Below, one piece after another: positions 9,084 through 17,486 of a stretch of 64,000 nt of DNA (its first letter is position 1; each line of letters starts with the position of its first letter). Origin of the DNA: Lentzea albidocapillata (lineage in GTDB: Bacteria > Actinomycetota > Actinomycetes > Mycobacteriales > Pseudonocardiaceae); assembly GCF_000719115.1 (NCBI RefSeq), contig NZ_JOEA01000019.1, forward strand, positions 62,001 to 126,000. Reading direction: 5' to 3'. Position numbers and translations under genes: made by a program. The notes beneath the pieces are model-generated. The model was given only the letters and a program-made list of their open reading frames with translations, searched no databases and was not told the origin of the DNA.

Positions 9084-9815
9084 ATGGGACTTTTGGCTGG
9101 AGTACTCGCCGTCGCTTTGCTGGCGCCCGCACCGATCGCCCCGGAGTACGTCGCACTCGGCGACTCCTACGCGTCCGGGGCGGGCGCCGGTTCCTATGTG
9201 GACGGCTCGTGCCGCCGCAGCTCGAACGCCTACCCGGCGTTGCGGGGCACGGAGTTCCCGTCGTTCAAGTTCGTGGCGTGCAGCGGGGCGACCACGAAGT
9301 CGCTCAGGTCCCAGTTCCGGGCGCTGACCGCGAACACCACGTTCGTCACGATCACCATCGGCGGCAACGACCTCGGGTTCGTGGACGTGCTGACGACCTG
9401 CACTCTGAGCGGTGACAGGGCCTGTGCCAAGAGGGTCGCCACGGCGGTGGACTTCATCCACGGGCAGTTGCCCGCCCGGCTCGACACGGCCTACGCCACG
9501 ATCAAGGAAGCGGCACCGCACGCCAAGCTCGTCGTGCTCGGCTATCCGCGGCTGTTCACGCCGAACGACGGGTGCTGGACGCTCTCCAAGTCCAAACGCC
9601 AGGTGCTCAACGAGGCTGCCGACCAGCTCTCCGGAGTCATCGCGCAGGCAGCCGAACGCGCTGGTGCGCGGTACGTCGACGTGAGGGAAGCGTTTGCGGA
9701 CCACGGCGTGTGCGCGGCCGAGCCGTGGATGAACGCGCTGGTCAATCCGACTGCCGACTCCTATCACCCGAACAAGGCAGGTCAGGCCGCCTACTTCAGG
9801 GCGTTGACCTCCTAG
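9084..9815 (+). CDS. Secreted SGNH/GDSL hydrolase
   Basis: 243 residues with an N-terminal signal peptide (MGLLAGVLAVALLAPAP). Catalytic blocks are visible: VALGDSYASGAG (block I nucleophile serine), a conserved SGATT Gly, TIGGNDLGF (block III Asn) and DSYHPNKAGQ (block V Asp-x-x-His). Six cysteines spaced as in the actinomycete extracellular lipase/esterase subgroup suggest disulfides. Function is ester hydrolysis outside the cell; the physiological ester is unknown. Located 40 bp after the lactonase-like gene, so the two exported proteins may be co-transcribed. Confidence 0.88.
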   Translation: MGLLAGVLAVALLAPAPIAPEYVALGDSYASGAGAGSYVDGSCRRSSNAYPALRGTEFPSFKFVACSGATTKSLRSQFRALTANTTFVTITIGGNDLGFVDVLTTCTLSGDRACAKRVATAVDFIHGQLPARLDTAYATIKEAAPHAKLVVLGYPRLFTPNDGCWTLSKSKRQVLNEAADQLSGVIAQAAERAGARYVDVREAFADHGVCAAEPWMNALVNPTADSYHPNKAGQAAYFRALTS

Positions 9816-9866
9816 AGGCCGGTATTCGGCTCGGCTTCGGGCAGGCGTTCGTGTGATCATGCGCGG

Positions 9867-10649
9867 ATGAGTTCGCTGAGGGAGGTCACGGCCACCCGGT
9901 ACGTGACGCCGTTCCGCGAGGGCGGTTCGATGCCGGGGCTGGTCGAGGCCGACGACCTGGGTATGTACGTGGTGAAGTTCCGCGGTGCGGGGCAGGGCGT
10001 GAAGGTCCTGGTCGCCGAGATCGTCGTCGGCGAGCTCGCCCGCAGGCTCGGCTTCCGCATACCCGAGATCGTCCTGGTGCACCTGGACCCGGAGCTGGCA
10101 CGCGCGGAACCCGACCAGGAGGTCCAGGAACTGCTGCGCGCGAGCGGAGGCCTCAACCTCGGACTCGACTACCTGCCCGGCTCGTTCGACTTCAACCCGG
10201 TCGTGCGCGATCCCGGCGCCGAGTTCGCGACGAGGCTGCTGTGGTTCGACGCGCTGGTGCTCAACGTCGACCGCAGCTGGCGTAACCCGAACATGCTGCT
10301 GTGGCACCGCGAACCGTGGCTGATCGACCACGGCGCCGCGCTGTACTTCCATTACTCGTGGAGCGAGGGGCCCCGGCCCACCCCAAAATGGAAGATGACC
10401 GACTACCGGTACGACTCGTCGGACCACGCGATGCTGCCGAACGCCGGCGCGCTGTCCGAAGTGGACGCCGAACTGGCCGCGAAGGTCACGCCGGAGTTGC
10501 TCGACGAGGTGCTAGCGCTCGTTCCCGACGAGTGGCTGGAAGGCGATCCGGCGGAACTGCGCCGGCGCTACCAGGACTTCTTCACCTACCGCCTGACCAA
10601 CCGCGGCTGGGTCGACTCGCTGGAGGCCGCGCGTGCCGCACGTGTTTGA
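9867..10649 (+). CDS. HipA family kinase (short form)
   Basis: 260 residues, about half the length of classical HipA. Recognisable elements are YVVKFRGAGQGVKVLVAEIVVGELARRLG near the N-terminus (nucleotide-binding lysine strand), DALVLNVDRSWRNPNML (catalytic loop D-x-x-x-x-N) and WLIDHGAALYFHY (metal-binding Asp). These HipA-like kinases are regularly paired with a DUF3037 gene, as here, and lack a HipB DNA-binding partner. The target is unknown. The downstream gene starts inside its 3' end (17-nt overlap), so the pair is translationally linked. Confidence 0.82.
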   Translation: MSSLREVTATRYVTPFREGGSMPGLVEADDLGMYVVKFRGAGQGVKVLVAEIVVGELARRLGFRIPEIVLVHLDPELARAEPDQEVQELLRASGGLNLGLDYLPGSFDFNPVVRDPGAEFATRLLWFDALVLNVDRSWRNPNMLLWHREPWLIDHGAALYFHYSWSEGPRPTPKWKMTDYRYDSSDHAMLPNAGALSEVDAELAAKVTPELLDEVLALVPDEWLEGDPAELRRRYQDFFTYRLTNRGWVDSLEAARAARV

Positions 10650-11019
10650 GTACGCGCTGCTGCGGGCGGTACCGCGGCAGGAGCGTGGCGAGTTCATGAA
10701 CGTCGGCGTCATCGTCTACTGCGCGCCGCTGGGCTTCCTGTGCGCGAAGACCTATGTGGACGGTGAGCGGCTGCGGGTGCTGGACCCGCACCTCGACGTC
10801 GAGATGCTCGAAACGTCGCTGAAGCACCTGACGAACTCGTGCGACGGCGCTGCCGAGGCCGGTCCGGTCAGCCGCACGACGGTGGGGCAGCGCTTCCGCT
10901 GGCTGACCGCGCCACGCAGCACGATCGTGCAGACGTCACCGGCTCACACGGGCTGGACGGACGACCCGTCGGCCGAGGTGAACCGCCTTTTCGACGCGTT
11001 GGTGCTGCCACCCCGGTAG
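10633..11019 (+). CDS. DUF3037 domain protein, partner of the HipA-like kinase
   Basis: 128 residues starting at GTG 10633 with GGAGG eight bases upstream. The N-terminus FEYALLRAVPRQERGEFMNVGVI is the DUF3037 signature, and LDPHLDVEMLETSL follows. The family has no assigned activity; it is found next to HipA-type kinases in many genomes, which suggests that it is substrate, regulator or partner of the kinase (inference). Overlaps the kinase gene by 17 nt and is followed by a hairpin. Confidence 0.82.
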   Translation: MPHVFEYALLRAVPRQERGEFMNVGVIVYCAPLGFLCAKTYVDGERLRVLDPHLDVEMLETSLKHLTNSCDGAAEAGPVSRTTVGQRFRWLTAPRSTIVQTSPAHTGWTDDPSAEVNRLFDALVLPPR

Positions 11020-11026
11020 GTTCCTC

Positions 11027-11060
11027 GCAACCTAAGGGGACGAACGGCGTCCCTAGTTGC
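11027..11060 (+). terminator. Hairpin after the hipA-DUF3037 pair
   Basis: A 6-bp GGGACG/CGTCCC stem with 5-nt loop is extended by a nearly complementary outer stem (GCAACCTA / TAGTTGC). It lies between the DUF3037 stop and the LCP gene start, so it could terminate the first unit or sit in the leader of the second. No U-run follows. Confidence 0.45.
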
Positions 11061-11094
11061 AAAGCGAAACTGATGCGATCGGGGTTGGCGACAA

Positions 11095-12114
11095 ATGAGC
11101 GCTGGGTATCACCACGGCTACCAGCAGCCGCGGCGTCCCATGCCGCCGCAGCGGCCGATGAAGAAGAAGAGGCGTCCGGGACGCGTCATTCTGGTGCTGC
11201 TGCTCGTCTTTGTTCTGGGTGCCGTCGGATTCGGGTTCTACGTCGACTCGACGCTGACGCGGATCAACGCGCTGCCGGACTACCAGGGCCGTCCCGCCGA
11301 GACGCCGGGGACCACCTGGCTGCTCGTCGGATCGGACGCCCGGGAGGGCTTGACGCAGGAGCAGAAGGACACGCTGGCCACCGGTGACGCCGCCGGACGG
11401 CGGACCGACACCATCATGATGTTGCACCTGCCGGACAACAGCGCGGCCAAGCCGGTGCTGCTGTCGATTCCGCGTGACTCCTACGTCACGATCCCGGAGA
11501 ACGGCCGCAACAAGGTCAACGCGGCCTACGCGTTCGGCGGGCCGCAGATGCTCGTGCAGACCGTCGAGGGCGCGACCGGCGTGCGGATCGACCACTACAT
11601 GGAGATCGGCTTCGGCGGGTTCTCCGACATGGTCGACGCGGTCGGTGGCGTGGACATCTGCCTCGACCAGCCGATCAAGGACCCGCTGGCCGGCATCGAC
11701 CTGCCCGCGGGCTGCCAGGAACTCGACGGGCCGCAGGCGCTCGGGTTCGTGCGGACGCGCGCGTTCGCGACCGCCGACCTGCAGCGCGTGCAGAACCAGC
11801 GGAAGTTCCTGTCGGCGCTCTTCGAGAAGGTGAAGAGCCCGGCGACCCTCGCGAACCCGTTCCGCGTCATCCCGCTGATGAACGCGGCGTCCGGTTCGGT
11901 GTCGGTCAACGAGGACGACCACGTGTGGCACCTGGCCAGCGTCGCGCTCAACATGAGCGAGGCGACGAGCGGGACGGTGCCGGTCGGTGGCACGCCGACG
12001 GTGCCCGGCGCGGGCTCGGTCGTGCAGTGGAACAAGGAGAAGGCGTCTCAGCTGTTCGACCTGATCAGCAAGGACCAGCCGGTTCCCGCCGAGCTGATCG
12101 CGCCTCCGCGGTAG
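11095..12114 (+). CDS. LytR-CpsA-Psr (LCP) family protein
   Basis: 339 residues: a proline/lysine-rich cytoplasmic tail, one membrane anchor (about 31-50) and an extracellular LCP domain. LCP landmarks are TTWLLVGSDAREGL with the conserved Asp, GRRTDTIMMLHL with Arg-Asp binding the lipid pyrophosphate, LSIPRDSYV, and ALGFVRTRAFATADLQRVQNQ. LCP enzymes attach undecaprenyl-linked polymers to peptidoglycan; in actinobacteria this includes arabinogalactan ligation. No glycan synthesis genes are adjacent, so the polymer is not indicated. Confidence 0.92.
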   Translation: MSAGYHHGYQQPRRPMPPQRPMKKKRRPGRVILVLLLVFVLGAVGFGFYVDSTLTRINALPDYQGRPAETPGTTWLLVGSDAREGLTQEQKDTLATGDAAGRRTDTIMMLHLPDNSAAKPVLLSIPRDSYVTIPENGRNKVNAAYAFGGPQMLVQTVEGATGVRIDHYMEIGFGGFSDMVDAVGGVDICLDQPIKDPLAGIDLPAGCQELDGPQALGFVRTRAFATADLQRVQNQRKFLSALFEKVKSPATLANPFRVIPLMNAASGSVSVNEDDHVWHLASVALNMSEATSGTVPVGGTPTVPGAGSVVQWNKEKASQLFDLISKDQPVPAELIAPPR

Positions 12115-12140
12115 TTGATCCCTGGCCCTCCGGGGAACAG

Positions 12141-12248
12141 CTACGACTTGACGGGCTCGGGAGTGGGCTCCGAGCTGGTCAGACCGGCCTCCTGTGCGAT
12201 GCCTTCGAGCTCGCGCAGGAGGTCGTCGTAGATAGGTGTTGCAGACAT
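12141..12248 (-). CDS. Small 35-residue acidic protein
   Basis: Translates as MSATPIYDDLLRELEGIAQ followed by EAGLTSSEPTPEPVKS. The minus-strand leader has a strong ribosome-binding site (AAAGGGGG, about eight bases before the ATG at 12248). The first half is predicted as one amphipathic helix, the C-terminal part is Pro/Ser/Glu-rich and disordered. Codons end mostly in G or C. No family is recognised. It runs against the end of the LCP gene, with an AT-rich 180-bp region upstream that may hold its promoter. Size and context would also fit a peptide precursor, but no modification enzymes are nearby. Confidence 0.6.
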   Translation of the reverse strand: MSATPIYDDLLRELEGIAQEAGLTSSEPTPEPVKS

Positions 12249-12431
12249 GGTATGGCCCCCTTTTGCTGATCTTCCCCCGTTCAGGTGACGGGAGCTTACG
12301 CCCCTATACCCCGTCTATTCGCCATATATGCCTCCCAGACGCTAAATGTTGGCTAAAGCCATCTTGTGACCAGGCGTTATGTGGGTGCACCACATGTTGA
12401 GCACGCCGTGTGACGCCTACCGTTTCCGTTC
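12249..12431. promoter_or_regulatory. AT-rich divergent intergenic region
   Basis: This 183-bp gap is the most AT-rich stretch nearby (for example ATTCGCCATATATGCC around 12317-12332, and TATAGG read on the minus strand at about 12303-12308). It separates the 35-residue gene (minus) from the bdhA-like gene (plus) and probably contains promoters for both. No exact -35/-10 pair can be assigned with confidence. Confidence 0.4.
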
Positions 12432-13163
12432 ATGTCGAGTGTCACGGGTCACAGCGCGCTGGTCACCGGAGCCGCGAGCGGCATCGGCCTGGCCTGCGCC
12501 CGCGCACTGGCCGCCGCGGGTGCCAAGGTCCATCTGGCCGACCGCGATCCCCGGGTTCTGGCGCTGGCCGAGGAGCTCGGCGGGGTCGGCCATGTGCTGG
12601 ACCTCACCGGTTCCGTGGACGCGTTGCCCGGCGAGATCGACATCCTGGTCAACAACGCCGGCGTGCAGCACGTCGCGCCCATCCACGAGTTCCCCGCCGA
12701 GCGCTTCTCGGCGATGGTCGAGCTCATGCTGGGAGCCGCGTTCCGCCTCACCCGGCACGTGTTGCCGCACATGTACTCGCGAGGCTGGGGCCGGCTCGTC
12801 CACATCTCCAGCGTGCACGGCATGCGCGCGTCCGTGTTCAAGTCCGCTTATGTCGCCGCCAAGCACGGCCTGGAAGGCTTTTCCAAGGTCGCTGCTCTGG
12901 AAGGCGCCCCGCACGGGGTGACGTCGAACTGCGTGGCGCCCGGCTATGTGCGGACCCCGTTGGTGGAGAAGCAGATCGCGGACCAGGCCAGGGTGCACGG
13001 CATCTCCGAGGCGGACGTCTCGTCGCAGATCTTCCTGCAGCGCAGCGCGGTGAAACGGCTGATCGAACCCTCCGAGGTCGCCGACGCCGTGCTGTGGTTG
13101 TGCGGCAACAGTTTTGTCACCGGTACGTCGTTGGCCGTCGATGGCGGCTGGTCAGCTCAATGA
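12432..13163 (+). CDS. bdhA: 3-hydroxybutyrate dehydrogenase (SDR family)
   Basis: 243 residues, classical SDR: TGAASGIG cofactor loop at 12-19, NNAG, catalytic Ser in HISSVHG, YVAAKHG with Tyr/Lys. The VEKQIADQARVHG segment after APGYVRTPL is characteristic of NAD-dependent 3-hydroxybutyrate dehydrogenases, which interconvert 3-hydroxybutyrate and acetoacetate. The following genes encode an organic-acid transporter (11-bp gap) and a regulator (4-nt overlap), making an uptake-oxidation-regulation cassette. Start ATG at 12432. Confidence 0.85.
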   Translation: MSSVTGHSALVTGAASGIGLACARALAAAGAKVHLADRDPRVLALAEELGGVGHVLDLTGSVDALPGEIDILVNNAGVQHVAPIHEFPAERFSAMVELMLGAAFRLTRHVLPHMYSRGWGRLVHISSVHGMRASVFKSAYVAAKHGLEGFSKVAALEGAPHGVTSNCVAPGYVRTPLVEKQIADQARVHGISEADVSSQIFLQRSAVKRLIEPSEVADAVLWLCGNSFVTGTSLAVDGGWSAQ

Positions 13164-13173
13164 GGAGTTGTCG

Positions 13174-14472
13174 ATGATCAAAAAAGTGGTAGGCGCCTCG
13201 CTCATCGGGACAACTGTCGAGTGGTACGACTTCTTCCTCTACGGCTCGGCAGCCGCCCTGGTGTTCAACAAGCTGTTCTTTCCGACCGCGGACCCGTTGA
13301 CGGGCACGCTGCTCGCGTTCACCACGTACGCGATCGGCTTCCTGGCCCGGCCGCTGGGTGGCCTTGTCTTCGGCCACTTCGGGGATCGCCTGGGGCGCAA
13401 GAAGCTGCTGGTGTTGTCGTTGCTGCTGATGGGTGGCGCGACGATGCTGATGGGCGTGCTGCCGACGTACGCGTCGGTGGGCGTCCTGGCGCCGGTGCTG
13501 CTGACGTTGCTGCGGCTCGTGCAGGGCTTCGCGCTCGGTGGCGAGTGGGGCGGGGCCGTGCTGATCGTGTCGGAGCACGGTGATCCGAAGCGGCGCGGGT
13601 TCTGGGCGTCGTGGCCGCAGGCCGGTGTGCCGTGCGGGAACCTGCTCGCGACCGGTGTGCTGGCGGTGCTGGCGGCCGTGCAGTCGGACGAGGACTTCCT
13701 CGCGTGGGGCTGGCGCGTCCCGTTCCTGCTCTCCGGCGTGCTCGTGGTGATCGGGCTGTGGATCCGGCTGTCGGTGTCCGAGTCGCCGATCTTCCTGGCG
13801 GCACAGGAGAAGGCGGCGAAGGAGAAGGGGCCGGAACCGGAGAAGGCGCCCGCGCTGCTGCTGCTCAAGCACAACTGGCGCGAGGTGCTGATCGCGATGG
13901 GCGCGCGGTTCGCCGAGAACGTGTCGTACTACGTGATCACGGCGTTCATCCTGGTCTACGTGGTCACCGGCCTCGGACTGTCGAAGTCCGTGGGGCTCAA
14001 CGCGGTGCTGATCGCCTCGGCGGTGCACCTGGTGACGATTCCGGTGTGGGGCCACCTGTCCGACCGGTTCGGGCGGCGGTCGATCTACCTCCTCGGCGCC
14101 GTCGGCATGGCCGCGTGGATCTTCGCGTTCTTCCCGCTGCTCGACACCAGGGACCCGGTGCTGATCACGCTGGCGACGACCGTCGGCCTGGTGCTGCACG
14201 GTGCGATGTACGGGCCGCAGGCGGCGTTCTTCTCGGAGCTCTTCGGGACGCGGGTGCGGTACTCGGGCGCGTCGGTCGGGTACCAGCTGGCGTCCATCGT
14301 GGCGGGTGCGCTGGCGCCGCTGATCGCGACGGCGCTGTTGCAGGCGTACAAGTCGTCGTTCCCCATCGCCGTCTACGTGTTGATCACCTGCGTGATCACC
14401 GTGGTCGCGATCGCGTTCGCCAAGGAGACCCGTGGTGCGGACCTGGAGGAACATGACAGGGTTGGGGTGTGA
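13174..14472 (+). CDS. MHS-type MFS transporter (organic acid/proton symporter)
   Basis: 432 residues from the ATG at 13174 (GAGGAG upstream); a longer frame back to 13114 overlaps the previous gene and was rejected. The N-terminal GTTVEWYDFFLYGSAAAL and GHFGDRLGRKKLL are signatures of the metabolite:H+ symporter branch (ShiA/KgtP/ProP). About 12 membrane spans. With the upstream dehydrogenase a 3-hydroxybutyrate or similar short hydroxy-acid substrate is likely, but this is inference from context. Confidence 0.86.
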   Translation: MIKKVVGASLIGTTVEWYDFFLYGSAAALVFNKLFFPTADPLTGTLLAFTTYAIGFLARPLGGLVFGHFGDRLGRKKLLVLSLLLMGGATMLMGVLPTYASVGVLAPVLLTLLRLVQGFALGGEWGGAVLIVSEHGDPKRRGFWASWPQAGVPCGNLLATGVLAVLAAVQSDEDFLAWGWRVPFLLSGVLVVIGLWIRLSVSESPIFLAAQEKAAKEKGPEPEKAPALLLLKHNWREVLIAMGARFAENVSYYVITAFILVYVVTGLGLSKSVGLNAVLIASAVHLVTIPVWGHLSDRFGRRSIYLLGAVGMAAWIFAFFPLLDTRDPVLITLATTVGLVLHGAMYGPQAAFFSELFGTRVRYSGASVGYQLASIVAGALAPLIATALLQAYKSSFPIAVYVLITCVITVVAIAFAKETRGADLEEHDRVGV

Positions 14473-16016
14473 CACGACGGCGTGAGGCCGAACTGGCGGC
14501 GTTGTTCGAGACCGCGTCCGAGCTCGCGGGCATGCGCGACCCGGACGCGGTTCTCCGCTCGATCGTGCGCAGGGCCCGGACCCTGCTCGGCACGGACGTC
14601 TCCTACCTGTCGATGAACGACCCGGCCGGCACCTACATGAGGGTGACGGACGGGTCGTTCTCGCCGTTGTTCCAGAAGGTCAGGCTGGGGCTCGGCGAGG
14701 GCCTGGGCGGGCTCGTCGCGCAGACCGCCCGGCCGTACGCGACGTCCGACTACTTCGCGGACGCCCGGTTCAACCACACGAACCCGATCGACTCGGCGGT
14801 GCACGACGAGGGCCTGACGGCGATCCTGGGCGTGCCGCTGAAGCTCGGCTCGAAGGTCATCGGCGTGCTGTACGCGGCCGACCGGACCTCACGCGAGTTC
14901 CCCGCCGAGGAGGTCGCGCTGCTGCAGTCCCTGGCCGACCACGCGGCCATCGCGATCGACACGGCGTCGTTGTTCGCGACGATCCAGTCGCACAACGAGG
15001 CCATGAAACGCGCTGAGGAGGCGCACGACCGGCTCACGGACCTGGTGCTGCGCGGTGGTTCCTCGGCCGAGGTCGCGGCGGCGGTGGGGGAACTGCTCGG
15101 CGGACCGGTCGAGGTGCTGGACGTCGTGCCTCCCGCCGCCGTGCGGGCGAACGGGCGGGCCGTGCTGCTGTCCGGCGTGTGGGTGTGCGCGGTGCTGGCC
15201 GGGTCGGAGCTGCTGGGTGGGATCGCTCTCTCGGGCCGCCCGGACCTGCCCGACGCGGACCGGCGGGTGTTCGAACGGTCGGCGGCGGTGACGGCGTTGT
15301 TGCTGCTGCTGCGCCGGACCGTGGCCGAGGCGGAGAACAAGGTCCGCGGTGAGCTGATCACCGACATCCTGGACGGGCGCGACGCCGCCGGTCTGCTGGC
15401 ACGGGCACGCCGGGTCGGCGTGGAGCTGAGCGATCCGCACGTGGTGCTGGTGGCGGACGGGAACCTGTCCGGGGCCACGCACTACGCGTCCGTCCACAGG
15501 GGACTGGCCGGGTCGCGCGGCCGGGACGTCGTACTGGCGTTGCCGTCGGTGTCCACGCACGTGGCCCGCGAGGTGGCGAAGGCGCTGGACGCGACGGTGG
15601 GCGCGTGCGGTCCGGTCGCGGGGCCGATGGCGATCGCGGCGGCCTACGAGGAGGCGCGCCGGTGCCTGAAGGCGTTGCGGCAGCTGGGCCGCGACAAGGA
15701 CGCCGCCACGATGGACGACCTCGGGTTCGTCGGCGTGCTGCTGGGCGACAGGGCGGACGTGTCCGGGTACGTGCGGTCGGTGCTCGGCCCGGTGCTCGAC
15801 TACGACTCCGAGCGCGGCACGGAACTGGTGCACACGCTGGAGGTCTACTTCCGCTGCGGCGCGAACCTCAGCCGTGCCAAGGCGGAGCTGCACCTCCACG
15901 TCAACACGGTCACGCAACGGCTCGACCGGGTCTCGTCGCTGCTCGGCGACTGGCAGTCGCCGGAACGCGTGCTGGAGGTGCAGCTCGCCCTGCGCCTACT
16001 TCGCCTGCAGGGTTAG
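14469..16016 (+). CDS. GAF-domain PucR-type transcriptional regulator
   Basis: 515 residues. Residues about 20-170 form a GAF sensor domain (VRRARTLLGTDVSYLS, LGVPLKLGSKVIGVLYAADR); a central portion resembles the GGDEF-like PucR module; the end has the PucR helix-turn-helix (LEVYFRCGANLSRAKAELHLH then NTVTQRLDRVSSLLG). GTG start overlaps the stop of the transporter (GTGTGA), so it is co-translated and probably controls this catabolic operon. The effector is unknown. The 3' end overlaps the convergent permease gene by 21 nt. Confidence 0.85.
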   Translation: MTRRREAELAALFETASELAGMRDPDAVLRSIVRRARTLLGTDVSYLSMNDPAGTYMRVTDGSFSPLFQKVRLGLGEGLGGLVAQTARPYATSDYFADARFNHTNPIDSAVHDEGLTAILGVPLKLGSKVIGVLYAADRTSREFPAEEVALLQSLADHAAIAIDTASLFATIQSHNEAMKRAEEAHDRLTDLVLRGGSSAEVAAAVGELLGGPVEVLDVVPPAAVRANGRAVLLSGVWVCAVLAGSELLGGIALSGRPDLPDADRRVFERSAAVTALLLLLRRTVAEAENKVRGELITDILDGRDAAGLLARARRVGVELSDPHVVLVADGNLSGATHYASVHRGLAGSRGRDVVLALPSVSTHVAREVAKALDATVGACGPVAGPMAIAAAYEEARRCLKALRQLGRDKDAATMDDLGFVGVLLGDRADVSGYVRSVLGPVLDYDSERGTELVHTLEVYFRCGANLSRAKAELHLHVNTVTQRLDRVSSLLGDWQSPERVLEVQLALRLLRLQG

Positions 16017-17486
16017 CGGTTCCCCGACCGGCACCGCGTCGCCCGCCGCCGCGTCGGAGTTGCCGAACGGCTTGGCGATCAGCATGTAGACCAGGCCGAT
16101 GCCGACCACCAGGACACCGCTCAGGATGACGACGTAGTTGTCGTACCAGGGCGCGTCCGGGGTGCGCGGCCAGACCATGTTCACCATCGCCGCGACGCCG
16201 TACGCGAGCGCCAGGACGTTGACGATCATGCCCCAGCGGCCCAGCGTGAACTCGCCGGACGGCACCCAGCCCTTGATCCTGGCCCGCAGCGCGGCGAACA
16301 CGACCATCTGGAAGCCCAGGTAGATGCCGAGCGTCGCGAACGACACGATCTTGGCCAGCGCGTCCGAGGAGAGCATCGACGCGAAGATGATGATCGCCGG
16401 GATGACACCGGCGAGCGCGAGGGCGTACGGCGGGATGTGGCGCTTCTTGTTGAACCTCGCGAGCGCCCTGTGCCCGAAGATCATCTTGTCGCGGGCGTAC
16501 GAGTACGTCAGCCGGGACGCCGCCGCCTGCAACGACATCGTGCAGGACAGGAACGAGATCAGCACGACGCCGATCACGATCTTGTAGCCGACCGGCCCGA
16601 ACGCGTTGGTGAGGATGTTCGTGACGGGGTCGGCGTCCTCGCCGGAGATCACCCTGCCGAAGTCCGGCACCGCCAGCAGCAGCGACAGGCACGCGAACGT
16701 GGCCGCCGCGCCACCGATGTAGATGGTGCGGCGCATGGCCTTCGGGATGACGCGGCCGGGGTCCTTGACCTCTTCCGCGGTGTCACCGCACGCCTCGAAG
16801 CCGTAGTACTGGTAGAGGCCGATGATGCCCGCCGCGAAGAACGCCGGCAGGTAGCTGCCCGAACCCTCCGCGCCGAAGCTGTCGAACAGCACGCCCAGGC
16901 CGTGGACGCGGTTGTCGACGAGCAGCCAGATGCCGACCGCCAGCGCACCGATGATCTCCGCGGCGAACCCGAAGATCGCTGCCCACGACAGGACCTTCGT
17001 GCCGGCGTAGTTGATGAGCGTGGAGACCACGATGATCGCGATCGCGCACAGCACAGTGTTGCCGACGTTGGCCGTGTAGCCGAGAAGCGTGGCCAGATAA
17101 GGGCCCGCGCCGTAACTGACGGACGCGATCGTGACCAGCAGGGCGATCATGTACACCCAGCCGGTCATCCACGCCCAGCGCTTGCCCCACAGGCGGCGTG
17201 CCCACGGGTACACGCCGCCCGCGACCGGGTACTGCGCCACGAGCTCGCCGAAGATCAGCGCGACCAGGAACTGGCCGACGCCCGCGACGACGAAGCTCCA
17301 GATCATCGGCGGGCCGCCCAGGGCCAGGGCGACGCCGAACAACGTGTACGTGCTGACCACGGGGGAGAGGTAGGTGAAGCCCAGCGAAAAGTTCGCCCAG
17401 GGACTCATGTCCCGCTTGAACTCCGAGGTGTAACCCAGATTCCGGAGCCTGTCCTCCGCTGACAGTGTCGAATCAGTCTGGGTCAC
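15996..17486 (-). CDS. APC family amino acid/amine permease
   Basis: 496 residues, 12 or more hydrophobic segments. LGYTSEFKRDMSPWANFSLG at the N-terminus and PVAGGVYPWARRLWGKRW are typical of the amino acid/choline transporter branch of the APC superfamily. It starts (GTG 17486) immediately after the stop of the GMC oxidoreductase gene, with AGGAGG eight bases upstream, and therefore belongs to the choline oxidation operon. Choline, betaine or another quaternary amine is the likely substrate, by context. Confidence 0.86.
   Translation of the reverse strand: MTQTDSTLSAEDRLRNLGYTSEFKRDMSPWANFSLGFTYLSPVVSTYTLFGVALALGGPPMIWSFVVAGVGQFLVALIFGELVAQYPVAGGVYPWARRLWGKRWAWMTGWVYMIALLVTIASVSYGAGPYLATLLGYTANVGNTVLCAIAIIVVSTLINYAGTKVLSWAAIFGFAAEIIGALAVGIWLLVDNRVHGLGVLFDSFGAEGSGSYLPAFFAAGIIGLYQYYGFEACGDTAEEVKDPGRVIPKAMRRTIYIGGAAATFACLSLLLAVPDFGRVISGEDADPVTNILTNAFGPVGYKIVIGVVLISFLSCTMSLQAAASRLTYSYARDKMIFGHRALARFNKKRHIPPYALALAGVIPAIIIFASMLSSDALAKIVSFATLGIYLGFQMVVFAALRARIKGWVPSGEFTLGRWGMIVNVLALAYGVAAMVNMVWPRTPDAPWYDNYVVILSGVLVVGIGLVYMLIAKPFGNSDAAAGDAVPVGEPLTLQAK

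Noticed and set aside
13114..13173. Longer N-terminus for the MHS transporter
   Set aside because: The extra 20 codons overlap bdhA in another frame and have no ribosome-binding site; ATG 13174 has GAGGAG and starts directly at the conserved domain.
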